Origin: JADHOX01 sp038120515
GTDB taxonomy: Bacteria; Pseudomonadota; Alphaproteobacteria; Rickettsiales; JABIRX01
Assembly: GCA_038120515.1 (NCBI GenBank)
Contig: JAYOLW010000002.1
Span: forward strand, 53,855-117,854
Direction of reading: 5' to 3'
DNA: 64,000 nt
Under the pieces are notes generated by a model, which was not told where the DNA came from, ran no database searches, and saw nothing but the letters and a program-made list of their open reading frames with translations. Positions 34,084 to 43,425 of this stretch are shown piece by piece. Each line of letters opens with the position of its first letter. The stretch's first letter is position 1. The translations under genes were made by a program, and so were the position numbers.

Positions 34084-35934
34084 CTACTGGCTTTTTATTT
34101 TTACCAAAATAGCTAGAATTCCCGCTGGTGTAATACCTGATATTCTTGCAGCTTGTCCTAAATTACTTGGTTTTATTTTAACAAGTTTTTCAACCTCTTC
34201 ATTAGATAATGACTTTATTGTCTTATAATTAAAATCCTCTGGTATTTTTACAGCCTCATCTTTTTTAAGAATCTCAATATCACGATTTTGTAATTCGATA
34301 TAATCGCTATATTTACTTGAAATGGTAATTTGATTGGCAATTTCATTAGAAATTGAGGCAAGATCAGGCCATATTGTTGTTAAATGTTGAATGTCTGTGT
34401 ATTTTAACAGCTCAAAACCATCGCGTCTTTTGCCATCTTTAGTAATTTTTATATTGAATTTTTCAGCCTCATTTGGCGATAAATTATGATTTTTTAGTAA
34501 TTTTAGCGCATTTTCTAGTGATTTTCGCTTAGAATTGAACAAAAATTCTCTTTCTTGATCAATAGCGCCTAGCTTGATTGCTTTTTCCGTGAGTCTAAAA
34601 TCAGCATTGTCGCTTCTCAGCTGTAATCTATACTCAGCCCTTGAAGTGAACATTCTATATGGTTCTTTTGTGCCAAGATTTATAAGGTCATCTATTAAAA
34701 CCCCTATATAGCTTTCATTTCTTGAAAGAATAAATTCATTTTGGGATTTTGCCAGAAGGCCTGCATTGAAGCCTGCTACAATCCCCTGCCCTGCGGCCTC
34801 TTCATATCCTGTTGTACCGTTAATTTGTCCTGCAAGGAATAAGTTTGGCACCCTCTTAGTTGCTAGTGTAGCCTTAAGCTCTAATGGGCTTACATAATCA
34901 TATTCAATTGCATATCCATACTGAGTTATTTTGGCATTCTCAAGACCTTTGATTGATTTAACGATGGCTTCTTGTACGTCTTCTGGCAAAGAAGTTGAGA
35001 TACCATTTGGATAAATTGTGTCATCGTCAAGGCCTTCTTTTTCAAGAAATATCTGATGGGAGTCTTTCTGAGCAAATTTAACGATTTTGTCTTCAATTGA
35101 AGGGCAGTATCTGGGCCCAATTGATTCAATTTGTCCTGAATACATGGCGCTTCTATGAAGATTTTCTTTAATTATCTGATGCGTTTTGCTGTTAGTGTAT
35201 GTTATGTGGCAATCAATTTGTGGCACCGATATTTGTTTGTTCATAAAAGAAAAGGGCTCTGGTGGGTTGTCAGCCTCTTGAATATCTAGGCCATCATAAT
35301 TTATAGTTCTGCCATCAATTCTTGGCGGTGTTCCAGTTTTTAACCTACCCATATCAAAGCCAATTTTTTTAAGGCTTTCAGCTAATTTTTTTGATGGAGC
35401 CTCACCCTTTCTACCAGCTGGAATTTTTCTATCGCCAATGTGAATTATTCCGTTCAGAAAAGTTCCTGTTGTTAAAACTAAGCTTTTGCACTTAAGCTTT
35501 CTGTTATTAGCTGTTTCGACGGCGTCAATATAATCATTGCTAATTATAAAATTTGTAGCTTCGTCATCTAAGATAGTTAAACTCTCCTGGTTTTTAAGAA
35601 TTTCTTGAACTGCATCTTTGTATAACTTCCTATCTGCACTTGCTCTTGGGCCATAAACCGCGGGGCCTTTACTTTTGTTTAACACTTTAAAATGCGTTCC
35701 TGATTTATCTATGGCTTTGGCCATTAAACCACCAAGGCTGTCAATCTCTCTGACGATTATACCTTTGGCAACCCCGCCAATTGATGGGTTGCATGACATA
35801 ATACCGATATTTTCTGCGTTTTTGGTAATTAATAAGGTTTTAACGTTAAGTCTTGCTGCAGCATATGCCGCTTCACAACCAGCATGTCCACCACCAATTA
35901 CAATAACATCATATTTCTCTAAAATTTCTGACAT
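34084..35934 (-). CDS. mnmG: tRNA uridine-5-carboxymethylaminomethyl modification enzyme MnmG (GidA)
   Basis: FAD enzyme that with MnmE modifies U34 of several tRNAs. The 616-aa protein starts with the FAD-binding DVIVIGGGHAGCEAAYAAARL. CNPSIGGVAKGIIVREIDSLGGLMAKAID, TGTFLNGIIHIGDRKIPAGRKGEAPS, KTGTPPRI, LFLAGQINGTTGYEEAAGQG and FTSRAEYRLQLRSDNAD are all conserved, and the helical C-terminal domain is present. In many alphaproteobacteria mnmG lies directly before rsmG-parA-parB. Here it is on the other side of that cluster, with five genes in between. It follows the TPR-methyltransferase gene after 1 base. Confidence 0.98.
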   Translation of the reverse strand: MSEILEKYDVIVIGGGHAGCEAAYAAARLNVKTLLITKNAENIGIMSCNPSIGGVAKGIIVREIDSLGGLMAKAIDKSGTHFKVLNKSKGPAVYGPRASADRKLYKDAVQEILKNQESLTILDDEATNFIISNDYIDAVETANNRKLKCKSLVLTTGTFLNGIIHIGDRKIPAGRKGEAPSKKLAESLKKIGFDMGRLKTGTPPRIDGRTINYDGLDIQEADNPPEPFSFMNKQISVPQIDCHITYTNSKTHQIIKENLHRSAMYSGQIESIGPRYCPSIEDKIVKFAQKDSHQIFLEKEGLDDDTIYPNGISTSLPEDVQEAIVKSIKGLENAKITQYGYAIEYDYVSPLELKATLATKRVPNLFLAGQINGTTGYEEAAGQGIVAGFNAGLLAKSQNEFILSRNESYIGVLIDDLINLGTKEPYRMFTSRAEYRLQLRSDNADFRLTEKAIKLGAIDQEREFLFNSKRKSLENALKLLKNHNLSPNEAEKFNIKITKDGKRRDGFELLKYTDIQHLTTIWPDLASISNEIANQITISSKYSDYIELQNRDIEILKKDEAVKIPEDFNYKTIKSLSNEEVEKLVKIKPSNLGQAARISGITPAGILAILVKIKSQ

Positions 35935-35935
35935 A

Positions 35936-37087
35936 TTATTTTTTTATAACTTCGTAATATGTTGCTTTGATATTTTTTTCAACATTGTCTGTAAAGCTGT
36001 TTACAATTGCTAATTTATGCTTCTTTAGTGAATTTTCTATTGTGGTTTTACTGTGATAAATAGGTTTTAAGTAATAAGGCAAAAACCTGTTGGTTTTTAT
36101 ATCTTCCTCAAATTCTTGATCAAGCTGTTCACGCGAGTAAAAATATATTTTGCCACCCTTATCAAGAGATTTTGCACAGCTTTCAAAAAATTTGTTAATA
36201 GTTTGATAATAGTTAATAATACCTCTAGCTAGGATATATTGATATTTGGGTGATTTTAAATCGATGTATTTTTCAAAGTCTTGATTAACTAAAATATCGT
36301 ATGTTTTACCAGATTTCGGCTTTTCTTCTTTGTTTTGAATAATTTCTATATTGTTTTCAGACTCTTTTTCAACATAATTAAAATCAAGCTTTTGGCATGT
36401 TTTAATCATTTTAGCGCATATGTCCAAACCGGTAATTGACAATTCGGGATATAAATCTTTAAGCTTGGACCCTAATAAACCAGGTCCACAGCCAAGATCT
36501 AATATATTAAGATGTTTGCTTTTGTTTTTAATCTCTTTTTCAAACTCTTCGGTTATTTTGTCACTGCCAACATAATCAACTCTGCTAATGTAGAAATCGG
36601 TGAAATAATCGGCAAAAAAATCAAAGCTTTCTTTTATTAGTTCTTCGCTCGGATTAGACTCTTTGTATTCTTTGTCGACCAAGCTTAAAAAATATGTCGC
36701 TTCTTTAGACTTCGGGTTAAGATCAAGATATTCTTTGAAATGTGATTTAGCCTTTTCTTGTTTGTTATTTGCCAGATATGCTTTGCCTAATTTTAAGAAA
36801 ACACCCTTATTCTTATTCATTGCGTAGGACATTTTATATCTAAAGATGGCATCGTTAAATTTGCCCTCCTTAAAGAAAAAATCACCAAGTTCAGCATTTG
36901 ATCCTGAGGGATTTTTGATCTTTACTCGAGCTTCATCAAGCCATTCACCAAATTCTTTTTTGCTTTCTTTATAGACATTCTTTGATGTTGGTACTAAGCT
37001 TGCAATGAAGCTTGTTGCAGAGATTAACTGCTTAGCTCTGTTTTTAAAGAAGCTATAGGCTTTTTCTTTTTTATTTGTTTTACTCAT
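35936..37087 (-). CDS. TPR-containing SAM-dependent methyltransferase
   Basis: 383 aa from ATG 37087 (MSKTNKKEKAYSFF), chosen because it abuts the divergent tmk start; a 22-residue upstream extension would be antisense to tmk. N-terminal half: two or three TPR-like helical pairs at about 65-135 (AELGDFFFKEGKFNDAIFRY, KLGKAYLANNKQEKAKSHF). C-terminal half: class I methyltransferase with the SAM motif ILDLGCGPGLLG, then SITGLDICAKMI and YDILVNQDF. The bridge SFDFFADYFTDFYISRVDYVG resembles the FDxYAxxFDxxL segment of related TPR-methyltransferases. The substrate is unknown. Confidence 0.85.
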   Translation of the reverse strand: MSKTNKKEKAYSFFKNRAKQLISATSFIASLVPTSKNVYKESKKEFGEWLDEARVKIKNPSGSNAELGDFFFKEGKFNDAIFRYKMSYAMNKNKGVFLKLGKAYLANNKQEKAKSHFKEYLDLNPKSKEATYFLSLVDKEYKESNPSEELIKESFDFFADYFTDFYISRVDYVGSDKITEEFEKEIKNKSKHLNILDLGCGPGLLGSKLKDLYPELSITGLDICAKMIKTCQKLDFNYVEKESENNIEIIQNKEEKPKSGKTYDILVNQDFEKYIDLKSPKYQYILARGIINYYQTINKFFESCAKSLDKGGKIYFYSREQLDQEFEEDIKTNRFLPYYLKPIYHSKTTIENSLKKHKLAIVNSFTDNVEKNIKATYYEVIKK

Positions 37088-37708
37088 ATGTCCAATAAAT
37101 TTGGTAAATTCATAACAATTGAAGGTGTTGATGCTTCTGGCAAAACCACACAAATTGAATATTTGAAGAAATTTTTCAAAACATCAAGTAATGTTATTTT
37201 CTCACGCGAACCTGGTGGAACCGAAGCTGCCGAGAATATAAGGGATATTTTATGTAAAGGCAAGCACGATAATATCTTGCCGCTAACTGAGTTGTTGCTT
37301 TTTAATGCTGCGCGCTATGAGCATTTTAAAAAATTGATTCAACCGGAAATGGCAAAAGGAAATATTGTGATTTGTGATCGCTTTGTTGACTCAACGTTTG
37401 TTTATCAATGTTTTGCTGGTAAAGTGTCAAAAGATGCTTTTTTCACTCTTAACAATTTAATATTGGGTGATTTCCAGCCCGATTTAACAATAATTTTAGA
37501 TATTGATACCGAAATAGCTGCAAGTAGGCACAGTAATCGAGATACTAAAGAAGATAGATTTGAATCCTTTCCGAAAGAATTTCATCAGATGGTAAGGGCT
37601 GGTTATAAGAAAGTAGCGGAAGAAAATCCAAAAAGGGTAGTGATGCTTGATGCAAATCAAGATCAAACATCACTACATGAAAAAATATTATCTATTTTAT
37701 CAATTTAA
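37088..37708 (+). CDS. tmk: Thymidylate kinase
   Basis: Phosphorylates dTMP to dTDP, the step after ThyX. The 206-aa protein has the P-loop FITIEGVDASGKTTQIEYL, the FSREPGGTEAAENIRDIL dTMP-binding segment, NIVICDRFVDSTFVYQ with the DR(Y/F)xxS motif, and the lid region SRHSNRDTKEDRFES. The ATG begins at the base following the methyltransferase start codon on the opposite strand (CATATG, 37085-37090), so the promoter must lie in the neighbour's coding region. Confidence 0.97.
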   Translation: MSNKFGKFITIEGVDASGKTTQIEYLKKFFKTSSNVIFSREPGGTEAAENIRDILCKGKHDNILPLTELLLFNAARYEHFKKLIQPEMAKGNIVICDRFVDSTFVYQCFAGKVSKDAFFTLNNLILGDFQPDLTIILDIDTEIAASRHSNRDTKEDRFESFPKEFHQMVRAGYKKVAEENPKRVVMLDANQDQTSLHEKILSILSI

Positions 37709-37723
37709 TATACATATACTGTT

Positions 37724-38887
37724 TTAGAAGCTAATTTGTGCTCTTGCTGCAAAGATTTCCGTGTCATTGCCATATACAGTGTTGCTATTGGCATTAACCC
37801 AAACATAATTGGCAAGGAATCTAACATTATCAGAGGCGTACCAGCTAATTGCAGCTGTGTTGTTTCTAACTATACCATCTCCTGTATCCGAGGCATCAGT
37901 TTTAGAATAACGATATGCAACTTCAACAGCTCCTTTTTTTGAGCTTGGTTTCACACTACCGAATACAGATTTTTTATCATTGTAATTTCTTTTGTCATTT
38001 GTAAGAAAATATGAGATTTGCCCATAATAACCATCAATTGTTTGATCTGATGCATTATCAATTTCTAGATCTGTTTTGATATATTCACCTTGTATAGAAA
38101 AACGATTTTTAACATATGCAAGTTCTAGACCAGCTTGTTTTACTAAGTCTACATTAGTAATAGCTGCTGTAATTACAGAGCTGCTAGTTTCTACAGAAGC
38201 TTCCGGTTTGAAATTATAAGTTACAGAATCCCCAGTTGGCTCAGATAATCTATAAGCAGCTCCAAAATGTAATGTCGAATTTTCATTATTGTTAAATTTA
38301 CTGATTCTAACTGTTGCGGATGTGGTTTCGTCATCACTAGAATTTGATGTTCCGACAGAATCACCAAAAATACCAGTTTGGATATTTAAATTATTTAGAT
38401 GTCTGTTGTAACCAATACCAATTTTTCTTGATGACACTACGCCGTTAATTGATGCTCTTTCTACAAAAGTAGTATTTAAGCTGCTATTAAGCTCTTCTAG
38501 TGAGAAAGGCTCTTTAAATTGACCTATCATTATATAGCCGCTATCATGTAGTTTTTTAGAAATAAAGGCGTCTTTGACATTTGAGTCATTACCTGAAAAG
38601 TCTACTTCGAATTTATATTTCCAGTTTCCATCAACCTTTCCTTTTACACCAATTCGGCCTCTTCTGAGTTTAGAATTGTTTTGTAAACTAAGGTTAGTAT
38701 CGTCAGCCGTTATCCATGTTTTGTCTAGGTGAAGTCTACCAAAGACATCGATATCGACTTCTTTTTTGTGGGTTAGCTTAGCTTCCAGCTTTGCAACCCT
38801 CTCTTCTAGCGTTTCAGCATATGCGGTTGTTGAAGCAGCTGATATAGCTGTTGCAATGCAAATTAATAAATTTTTATTTGTTTTCAT
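37724..38887 (-). CDS. Outer-membrane porin (phosphate-selective porin O/P-like)
   Basis: 387 aa. A signal peptide of about 24 residues ends in AYA. A short coiled coil follows (ETLEERVAKLEAKLTHKK), probably the periplasmic trimerisation stalk typical of OprO/OprP-like porins. The rest alternates as amphipathic beta strands (VFGRLHLDKTWI, YKFEVDFSGN, DAFISKKLHDSGYIMIGQFKEPFS) and ends in ARAQISF, with the C-terminal Phe that marks Bam-assembled barrels. It stands alone in the minus direction. A TTGACA -35-like hexamer lies upstream (complement of 38936-38941), but I see no good -10 at the right spacing. Substrate unknown. Confidence 0.85.
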   Translation of the reverse strand: MKTNKNLLICIATAISAASTTAYAETLEERVAKLEAKLTHKKEVDIDVFGRLHLDKTWITADDTNLSLQNNSKLRRGRIGVKGKVDGNWKYKFEVDFSGNDSNVKDAFISKKLHDSGYIMIGQFKEPFSLEELNSSLNTTFVERASINGVVSSRKIGIGYNRHLNNLNIQTGIFGDSVGTSNSSDDETTSATVRISKFNNNENSTLHFGAAYRLSEPTGDSVTYNFKPEASVETSSSVITAAITNVDLVKQAGLELAYVKNRFSIQGEYIKTDLEIDNASDQTIDGYYGQISYFLTNDKRNYNDKKSVFGSVKPSSKKGAVEVAYRYSKTDASDTGDGIVRNNTAAISWYASDNVRFLANYVWVNANSNTVYGNDTEIFAARAQISF

Positions 38888-39032
38888 GAGTGTTGTTTAA
38901 AAGTTTGGCCAAAAGCTTTCTTGTTATTTGTTATCTGTCAACCCTCTATTTTATGTTTTAGAAATCGATCTTCTAAGCGACAAGTTTTGTTGGTTTAGTG
39001 AGAGATTTGTTTCGATGTTAGAGCCGCTTTAA

Positions 39033-40568
39033 TTAATGGCTAAAATGTCTTGAACCAGTGACTGCCATTGCAATATTATATTCATTTGCTTTAGCTATTA
39101 CTTCATCGTCTCTTACCGAGCCGCCTGGTTGAATAACTGCTGTAATTCCAGCTTTAATACCAATTTCAAGCCCATCTGCAAATGGAAAAAATGCATCAGA
39201 TGCCATTACTAATTTTTCGTTATCAATTGTGTTTTCTTCTTTATATTTTGATAGTTTTTCACTAGCAATTTTCGCTGCATCTACCCTACTCATTTGACCA
39301 GCACCTATTGCTATTGCGGCTTTATTATGAGTAAAAATAATCGCATTTGATTTAACATGTTTGATTATTTTGTTTGCAAAAATCAATTCAGCTATTTGCT
39401 CATTGCTTGCTTTTCTATTTGAGACAAAGTTTAAATCATCTTTTGTTGTGTCTTTAAAATCTTCATCTTGAACCAGTAAACCACCTGATATTGATTTTAT
39501 TTTTCTGCTATTTAATTCTTGGAAGAAATTTTCAATAATTAATATTCTTAGATTCTTCTTTTTAGCTAAAATAGCTTGAGCCTCGTCAGTTATCCCAGTT
39601 GTTATGATTACTTCAAAGAATATATTTGATAATTTCTCTGCTGTTTTTTGATCAACATCTCTATTTAAAGCTACAATGCCTCCAAAACTACTTACAGGAT
39701 CGCAATTTAATGCTTTAGTAAATGCATCTGCTATATCATCGCCAATTGCTGCTCCACATGGGTTTGCATGTTTAACTATACAAACAAAAGGCTCTTGAAA
39801 CTCTTTGGCGATTTTATATGCTGCATCTCCATCATTTAAATTATTATAACTTAACTCTTTACCTTGTAATTGCTTGGCGCCTACTATACCGCTATTGTCG
39901 GTTTTATATAGTTCTGCTTTTTGATGTGGGTTTTCACCATATCTTAATTCCTGCTCTAATTCGGCTTTAATTGAAAGATTTTCGCTCTTTGCAAACCAGT
40001 TGTAAATTGCATTATCATAATTTTGAGTTCTTCTGAAAGCTTTTATAGCTACATTTTTTCTAAATTCGTACGAAGTTTGGTTATTGTTTGTTTTTAATTC
40101 ATTTATTAGATTTTGATAATCAGATGGATCTGTGATTACTGTTACATCGTTAAAGTTTTTAGCTGCTGCTCTTATCATTGTTGGCCCACCTACATCAATT
40201 TTTTCAATTGCTTCATCAAATGTGTGATCAACTGCCACTGTTTTCTCAAATGGATAAAGATTAACAACGACTAAATCTATTGGTGCTATTTGATTTTCTG
40301 ACATTTCATCTTGATGTTGCTTGTCATCTCTTTTCGCAAGTATTCCGCCATGAACCTTTGGATTTAATGTTTTTACTCTACCGCCTAATATCTCCGGATA
40401 TCCAGTGTAATCGTCAATTTCTGTTACTTTACCAATTTTATCTTTAATAAATTTCGCCGTTCCTCCAGTTGAAATTATTTCTATTGATGAGTCGTTTAAA
40501 TATTGAATTAATTCCTCTAAATTTGATTTGTCAGAAACTGAAATAAGAGCGCGATTTATATTTTTCAT
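39033..40568 (-). CDS. purH: Bifunctional AICAR transformylase / IMP cyclohydrolase
   Basis: Last two steps of purine synthesis. The 511-aa protein has an N-terminal MGS-like IMP cyclohydrolase domain (ALISVSDKSNLEELIQYLN, STGGTAKFI, GRVKTLNPKVHGGILAKRD, IDVGGPTMIRAAAKN). The transformylase domain shows LRYGENPHQKAELY, VKHANPCGAAIGDD, SFGGIVALNRDVD, IGAGQMSRVDAAK and SDAFFPFADGLE. It ends in AVTGSRHFSH, the normal terminus. No other pur gene is near. Confidence 0.98.
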   Translation of the reverse strand: MKNINRALISVSDKSNLEELIQYLNDSSIEIISTGGTAKFIKDKIGKVTEIDDYTGYPEILGGRVKTLNPKVHGGILAKRDDKQHQDEMSENQIAPIDLVVVNLYPFEKTVAVDHTFDEAIEKIDVGGPTMIRAAAKNFNDVTVITDPSDYQNLINELKTNNNQTSYEFRKNVAIKAFRRTQNYDNAIYNWFAKSENLSIKAELEQELRYGENPHQKAELYKTDNSGIVGAKQLQGKELSYNNLNDGDAAYKIAKEFQEPFVCIVKHANPCGAAIGDDIADAFTKALNCDPVSSFGGIVALNRDVDQKTAEKLSNIFFEVIITTGITDEAQAILAKKKNLRILIIENFFQELNSRKIKSISGGLLVQDEDFKDTTKDDLNFVSNRKASNEQIAELIFANKIIKHVKSNAIIFTHNKAAIAIGAGQMSRVDAAKIASEKLSKYKEENTIDNEKLVMASDAFFPFADGLEIGIKAGITAVIQPGGSVRDDEVIAKANEYNIAMAVTGSRHFSH

Positions 40569-40640
40569 TGTAAAAACTATATAGTTTATTATTAGTCATG
40601 CTTTTTTAACAGCTAAGTAGCATATATACAAGTTTATTTT

Positions 40641-41105
40641 ATGATCATTAAAAGCATAAATCATTTCAAAAATGAAACCTTTCGTAACAAAAAGATTCTA
40701 TCCATTGATTATGGTCAAAAAAAACTTGGTTTCTCTCATTCAAATTTAGATCAAACTATATCTTTACCATTAAAAAGTTACAGAAGGCAAGATTTAGAAA
40801 CAGATCTTGTTTCAATAAAGAATATTATTTTATCTCTTAATATTGAGATCATTGTTTTGGGACTACCAGTATCACCTGATAACAAAGCATCGAAATCATC
40901 TCAACAAGTTAAAAGTTTTGCTAGGGTTTTACTGGATGCATTTGATCTTGATATATTCTTTTGGGATGAACGTTTTTCAACAATTCAAGCTCAAAAGTTT
41001 TTAAAATCACAAGGTTTTTCTGGCATTGAGGCAGACCAAAAAGATGATATGCTTGCCTCACAAATTATCTTAGACAGTTTTTTAAATTACAGATTAAAAT
41101 CATAG
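40641..41105 (+). CDS. ruvX: Putative Holliday-junction resolvase / pre-16S rRNA nuclease (YqgF/RuvX)
   Basis: RNase H-fold protein, 154 aa. KILSIDYGQKKLGFSHS carries the first catalytic Asp; IIVLGLPVSPDNKASKSSQQVKSFARVL and IFFWDERFSTIQAQKFL carry the others; DDMLASQIIL holds the last acidic position. YqgF matures the 16S rRNA 5' end in E. coli. The stop codon is followed after one base by an exact parS site, and the gene converges on parB. Confidence 0.93.
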   Translation: MIIKSINHFKNETFRNKKILSIDYGQKKLGFSHSNLDQTISLPLKSYRRQDLETDLVSIKNIILSLNIEIIVLGLPVSPDNKASKSSQQVKSFARVLLDAFDLDIFFWDERFSTIQAQKFLKSQGFSGIEADQKDDMLASQIILDSFLNYRLKS

Positions 41106-41106
41106 A

Positions 41107-41122
41107 TGTTTCACGTGAAACA
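41107..41122. promoter_or_regulatory. parS centromere site (exact)
   Basis: TGTTTCACGTGAAACA, a perfect 16-bp match to the universal bacterial parS palindrome. It fills almost the whole gap between the convergent ruvX and parB stop codons (41105 and 41123). It is the nucleation site for ParB. Confidence 0.97.
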
Positions 41123-41986
41123 TTAATTAATGATTTTAATAAAACCTTCTAATTGGTTTATAGTATTGAATGAAATTTCAATTTTACCTTTTTTGCCATC
41201 ATGCTTAATCTTAGTTTTTAACTGCAGTGACTGCTCGATCTGTTGCTTTATTTCTTTTAAATACTGATTTCTTTCAAATTTAAATTTATCAAACACCTTA
41301 TTGTCATTTGGCGCAGATTTTTGATCTTTAACCAACTGCTCAGTTTCTCTAACATTAAGGTTATTGTTTATTATTTGTTCGGCAATTTTATCAGGGTTTT
41401 CAACATTTATTAAAGATCTTGCATGACCCATTGTTATTTTATTTTCATTTAATAATTGTTGAATTTCTGGTTTAAGATTTAATAATCTCAACATATTTGT
41501 TATGTAACTTCTACTTTTGCCGATCTTTTGAGATAAATCTTCATGAGTATAATTTAAATCATTAATTAATTTAGCAATTGCAGCTGCCTCATCAATTGGT
41601 GATAATTGCTCTCGTTGAATATTTTCAATTAATGCAATTTCCATTGCATCATTATCGGTTATATCTAAAATTATCGCTGGTATATTTTTTAGATTACATT
41701 GTTTTGCAGCTCTTAATCTTCTCTCACCGGCAATTAAATCAAATCGTAATCCATTTTTTTTAATTAATATTGGCTGCAATACACCTTTTGTACTAATTGA
41801 TTCAGCTAACTCATTAATTGTTGTTTGATTAAATACTTTTCTAGGCTGATATTTAGAACAATCAATTAATGAAATTTCTATTTCATTAACAGGTTTTTTT
41901 TCATCAGTTGTTGTGTTTAAAAAGTCAAAATTAGTCTCACCTAGCAATTCTGCTAGTCCTTTACCTAGGCTGGAATTTTTTTGCAT
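41123..41986 (-). CDS. parB: Chromosome-partitioning protein ParB (CTPase, parS-binding)
   Basis: 287 aa. The N-terminus MQKNSSLGKGLAELLG resembles the ParA-interacting end. The CTP-binding/ParB-N domain shows YQPRKVFNQTTINELAESISTKGVLQPILI and LIAGERRLRAAKQ. ENIQREQLSPIDEAAAIAKLI precedes the helix-turn-helix with HEDLSQKIGKSRSYITNMLRLLNL. A C-terminal dimerisation domain completes it (KHDGKKGKIEISF). The start overlaps the end of parA by 22 bases. Two exact parS sites lie nearby. Confidence 0.97.
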   Translation of the reverse strand: MQKNSSLGKGLAELLGETNFDFLNTTTDEKKPVNEIEISLIDCSKYQPRKVFNQTTINELAESISTKGVLQPILIKKNGLRFDLIAGERRLRAAKQCNLKNIPAIILDITDNDAMEIALIENIQREQLSPIDEAAAIAKLINDLNYTHEDLSQKIGKSRSYITNMLRLLNLKPEIQQLLNENKITMGHARSLINVENPDKIAEQIINNNLNVRETEQLVKDQKSAPNDNKVFDKFKFERNQYLKEIKQQIEQSLQLKTKIKHDGKKGKIEISFNTINQLEGFIKIIN

Positions 41987-42747
41987 TGTTGCACCTCTCG
42001 AATTAATACTTCTTTTGCTAATCTAATATATGCCTTTGATCCCTTACATAAATGATCATATGCTATTGCTGCAGTACCGTGTGATGGTGCTTCAGAAAGC
42101 CTAACATTTCTAGGTATTACAGTATCAAACAGCTTGTTTTTTAGAAATTTTTTTACCTCTTTTTTTACATCATCAGATAGCTTGTTTCTAGGATCAAACA
42201 TTGTGAGAACAATTCCAAGAATTTCTAAATCATGATTATAATTACTTTTAATTCTTGAAAAACTATTCATTAGATGCGCTAAGCCTTCAAGAGAATAAAA
42301 CTCACATTGCATTGGAATTATTACCTTATTAACAGTTGTTAATGCGTTTATAGTTAACAATCCAAGTGATGGAGGACAATCTATTATTAAATAATCATAA
42401 TATGGTAATTGTTTGATAATATTATATAGTACATATTCTCTATTATCAAAATCTTTAAGATCTAATTCAGCTGCTGCTAAATCTACATTAGAACATATAA
42501 TATCAAGGTTTCTAATACTTGTTTGCTTAATTGATGATTTTATATCTGCTTTATTTATTAACAATTTATAAATATTGTTTTCTCTGTTATTATGGCCAAT
42601 CCCAAGACCTGTGCTTGCATTTCCTTGAGGATCAAGATCTATCAAAAGGACTTTTCTTCCAACAGCTGAAAGAGCGGCAGCTAAATTAACAGCAGTAGTT
42701 GTTTTACCAACTCCCCCTTTTTGATTAACTAAAGCTATTTTTTGCAT
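41965..42747 (-). CDS. parA: Chromosome-partitioning ATPase ParA (Soj family)
   Basis: Walker-type partition ATPase, 260 aa. The deviant Walker A motif is QKGGVGKTTTAVNLAAAL at about 8-25; LIDLDPQGNASTGLGIG is motif A'; and DYLIIDCPPSLGLLTINAL is Walker B. The ending VIPRNVRLSEAPSHG is typical. No N-terminal DNA-binding extension, so this is the chromosomal Soj type. Overlaps rsmG by 13 bases and parB by 22, so the three are translated from one message. Confidence 0.98.
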   Translation of the reverse strand: MQKIALVNQKGGVGKTTTAVNLAAALSAVGRKVLLIDLDPQGNASTGLGIGHNNRENNIYKLLINKADIKSSIKQTSIRNLDIICSNVDLAAAELDLKDFDNREYVLYNIIKQLPYYDYLIIDCPPSLGLLTINALTTVNKVIIPMQCEFYSLEGLAHLMNSFSRIKSNYNHDLEILGIVLTMFDPRNKLSDDVKKEVKKFLKNKLFDTVIPRNVRLSEAPSHGTAAIAYDHLCKGSKAYIRLAKEVLIREVQQCKKIPA

Positions 42748-43349
42748 TTTTTAATGTTTGAAATCGTTAATATTCTACTTTTTTCTGAGGTAATTGTTTT
42801 ATGTTCAGAAAAATTAAAATGCCATTGTTTTTTTGCTACCAAAATCTCATCCATATATTTTTCGCCTTTTGGAATTATAATTTTTTTTGACATAATTAAC
42901 TGTTTTTCACATAAGTTAAAAATTTTAGATAATGGCGCAAATGCACGACATGTAAATACCAGATCAGCTATAGGTTTTAATTTTTCTATTCTGTCATTAA
43001 TTATCTCAATCTCATTTGTTGAAAATTTTTTTGCTTTCTCTAGAAAATTTGTTTTTTTGGTTTTTGATTCTACTAAATAAACTTTTTTTATTCCACAAAT
43101 AGATAATATTATACCTGGAATTCCAGCGCCAGTTCCAACATCAATTACATTATCATTCTCAATATCTAAAAAGCTTAGCAATTGAATAGAATCAACAATG
43201 TGCCTTTCCCAGATCTCAGAAATTGTTGATTTTCCGATCAAATTGAGCTCATTATTTGTGTTTATTAAAAAACATACATATTGTTCTAAATTATCAAATG
43301 TTTCACGTGAAACATTTGGAAAAATTTTTGATAATTCAGAATAATTCAT
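42735..43349 (-). CDS. rsmG: 16S rRNA (guanine-527-N7)-methyltransferase RsmG (GidB)
   Basis: Methylates G527 of 16S rRNA. 204 aa from ATG 43349 (MNYSELSKIFPNVSRET); the 22-residue upstream extension is hydrophobic and without family match. The conserved opening VSRETFDNLEQYVCFL is encoded partly by a parS site. IWERHIVDSIQLL, VIDVGTGAGIPGIILSI (SAM-binding) and LVESKTKKTNFLEKAKK follow, then VFTCRAFAPLSKIF. The gene heads the rsmG-parA-parB operon and is divergent from nadC, 76 bases away. Confidence 0.96.
   Translation of the reverse strand: MNYSELSKIFPNVSRETFDNLEQYVCFLINTNNELNLIGKSTISEIWERHIVDSIQLLSFLDIENDNVIDVGTGAGIPGIILSICGIKKVYLVESKTKKTNFLEKAKKFSTNEIEIINDRIEKLKPIADLVFTCRAFAPLSKIFNLCEKQLIMSKKIIIPKGEKYMDEILVAKKQWHFNFSEHKTITSEKSRILTISNIKKCKK
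43299..43314. promoter_or_regulatory. parS centromere site (exact), inside rsmG
   Basis: Second perfect TGTTTCACGTGAAACA, located within the 5' part of rsmG, where it encodes part of the N-V-S-R-E-T segment. parS sites within gidB/rsmG are well known in other bacteria. Confidence 0.97.
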
Positions 43350-43425
43350 AAAGTTTTGTTGAAATATAATAAAATTGATATTGCAATAGATCAAAAAAAC
43401 TATAATATAAAGCAAAAAGTTAATT

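Noticed and set aside
38936..38941. Full sigma-70 promoter before the porin gene
   Set aside because: The TTGACA hexamer on the minus strand is perfect, but no acceptable -10 box lies 15-19 bases further on, so I did not list it as a promoter.
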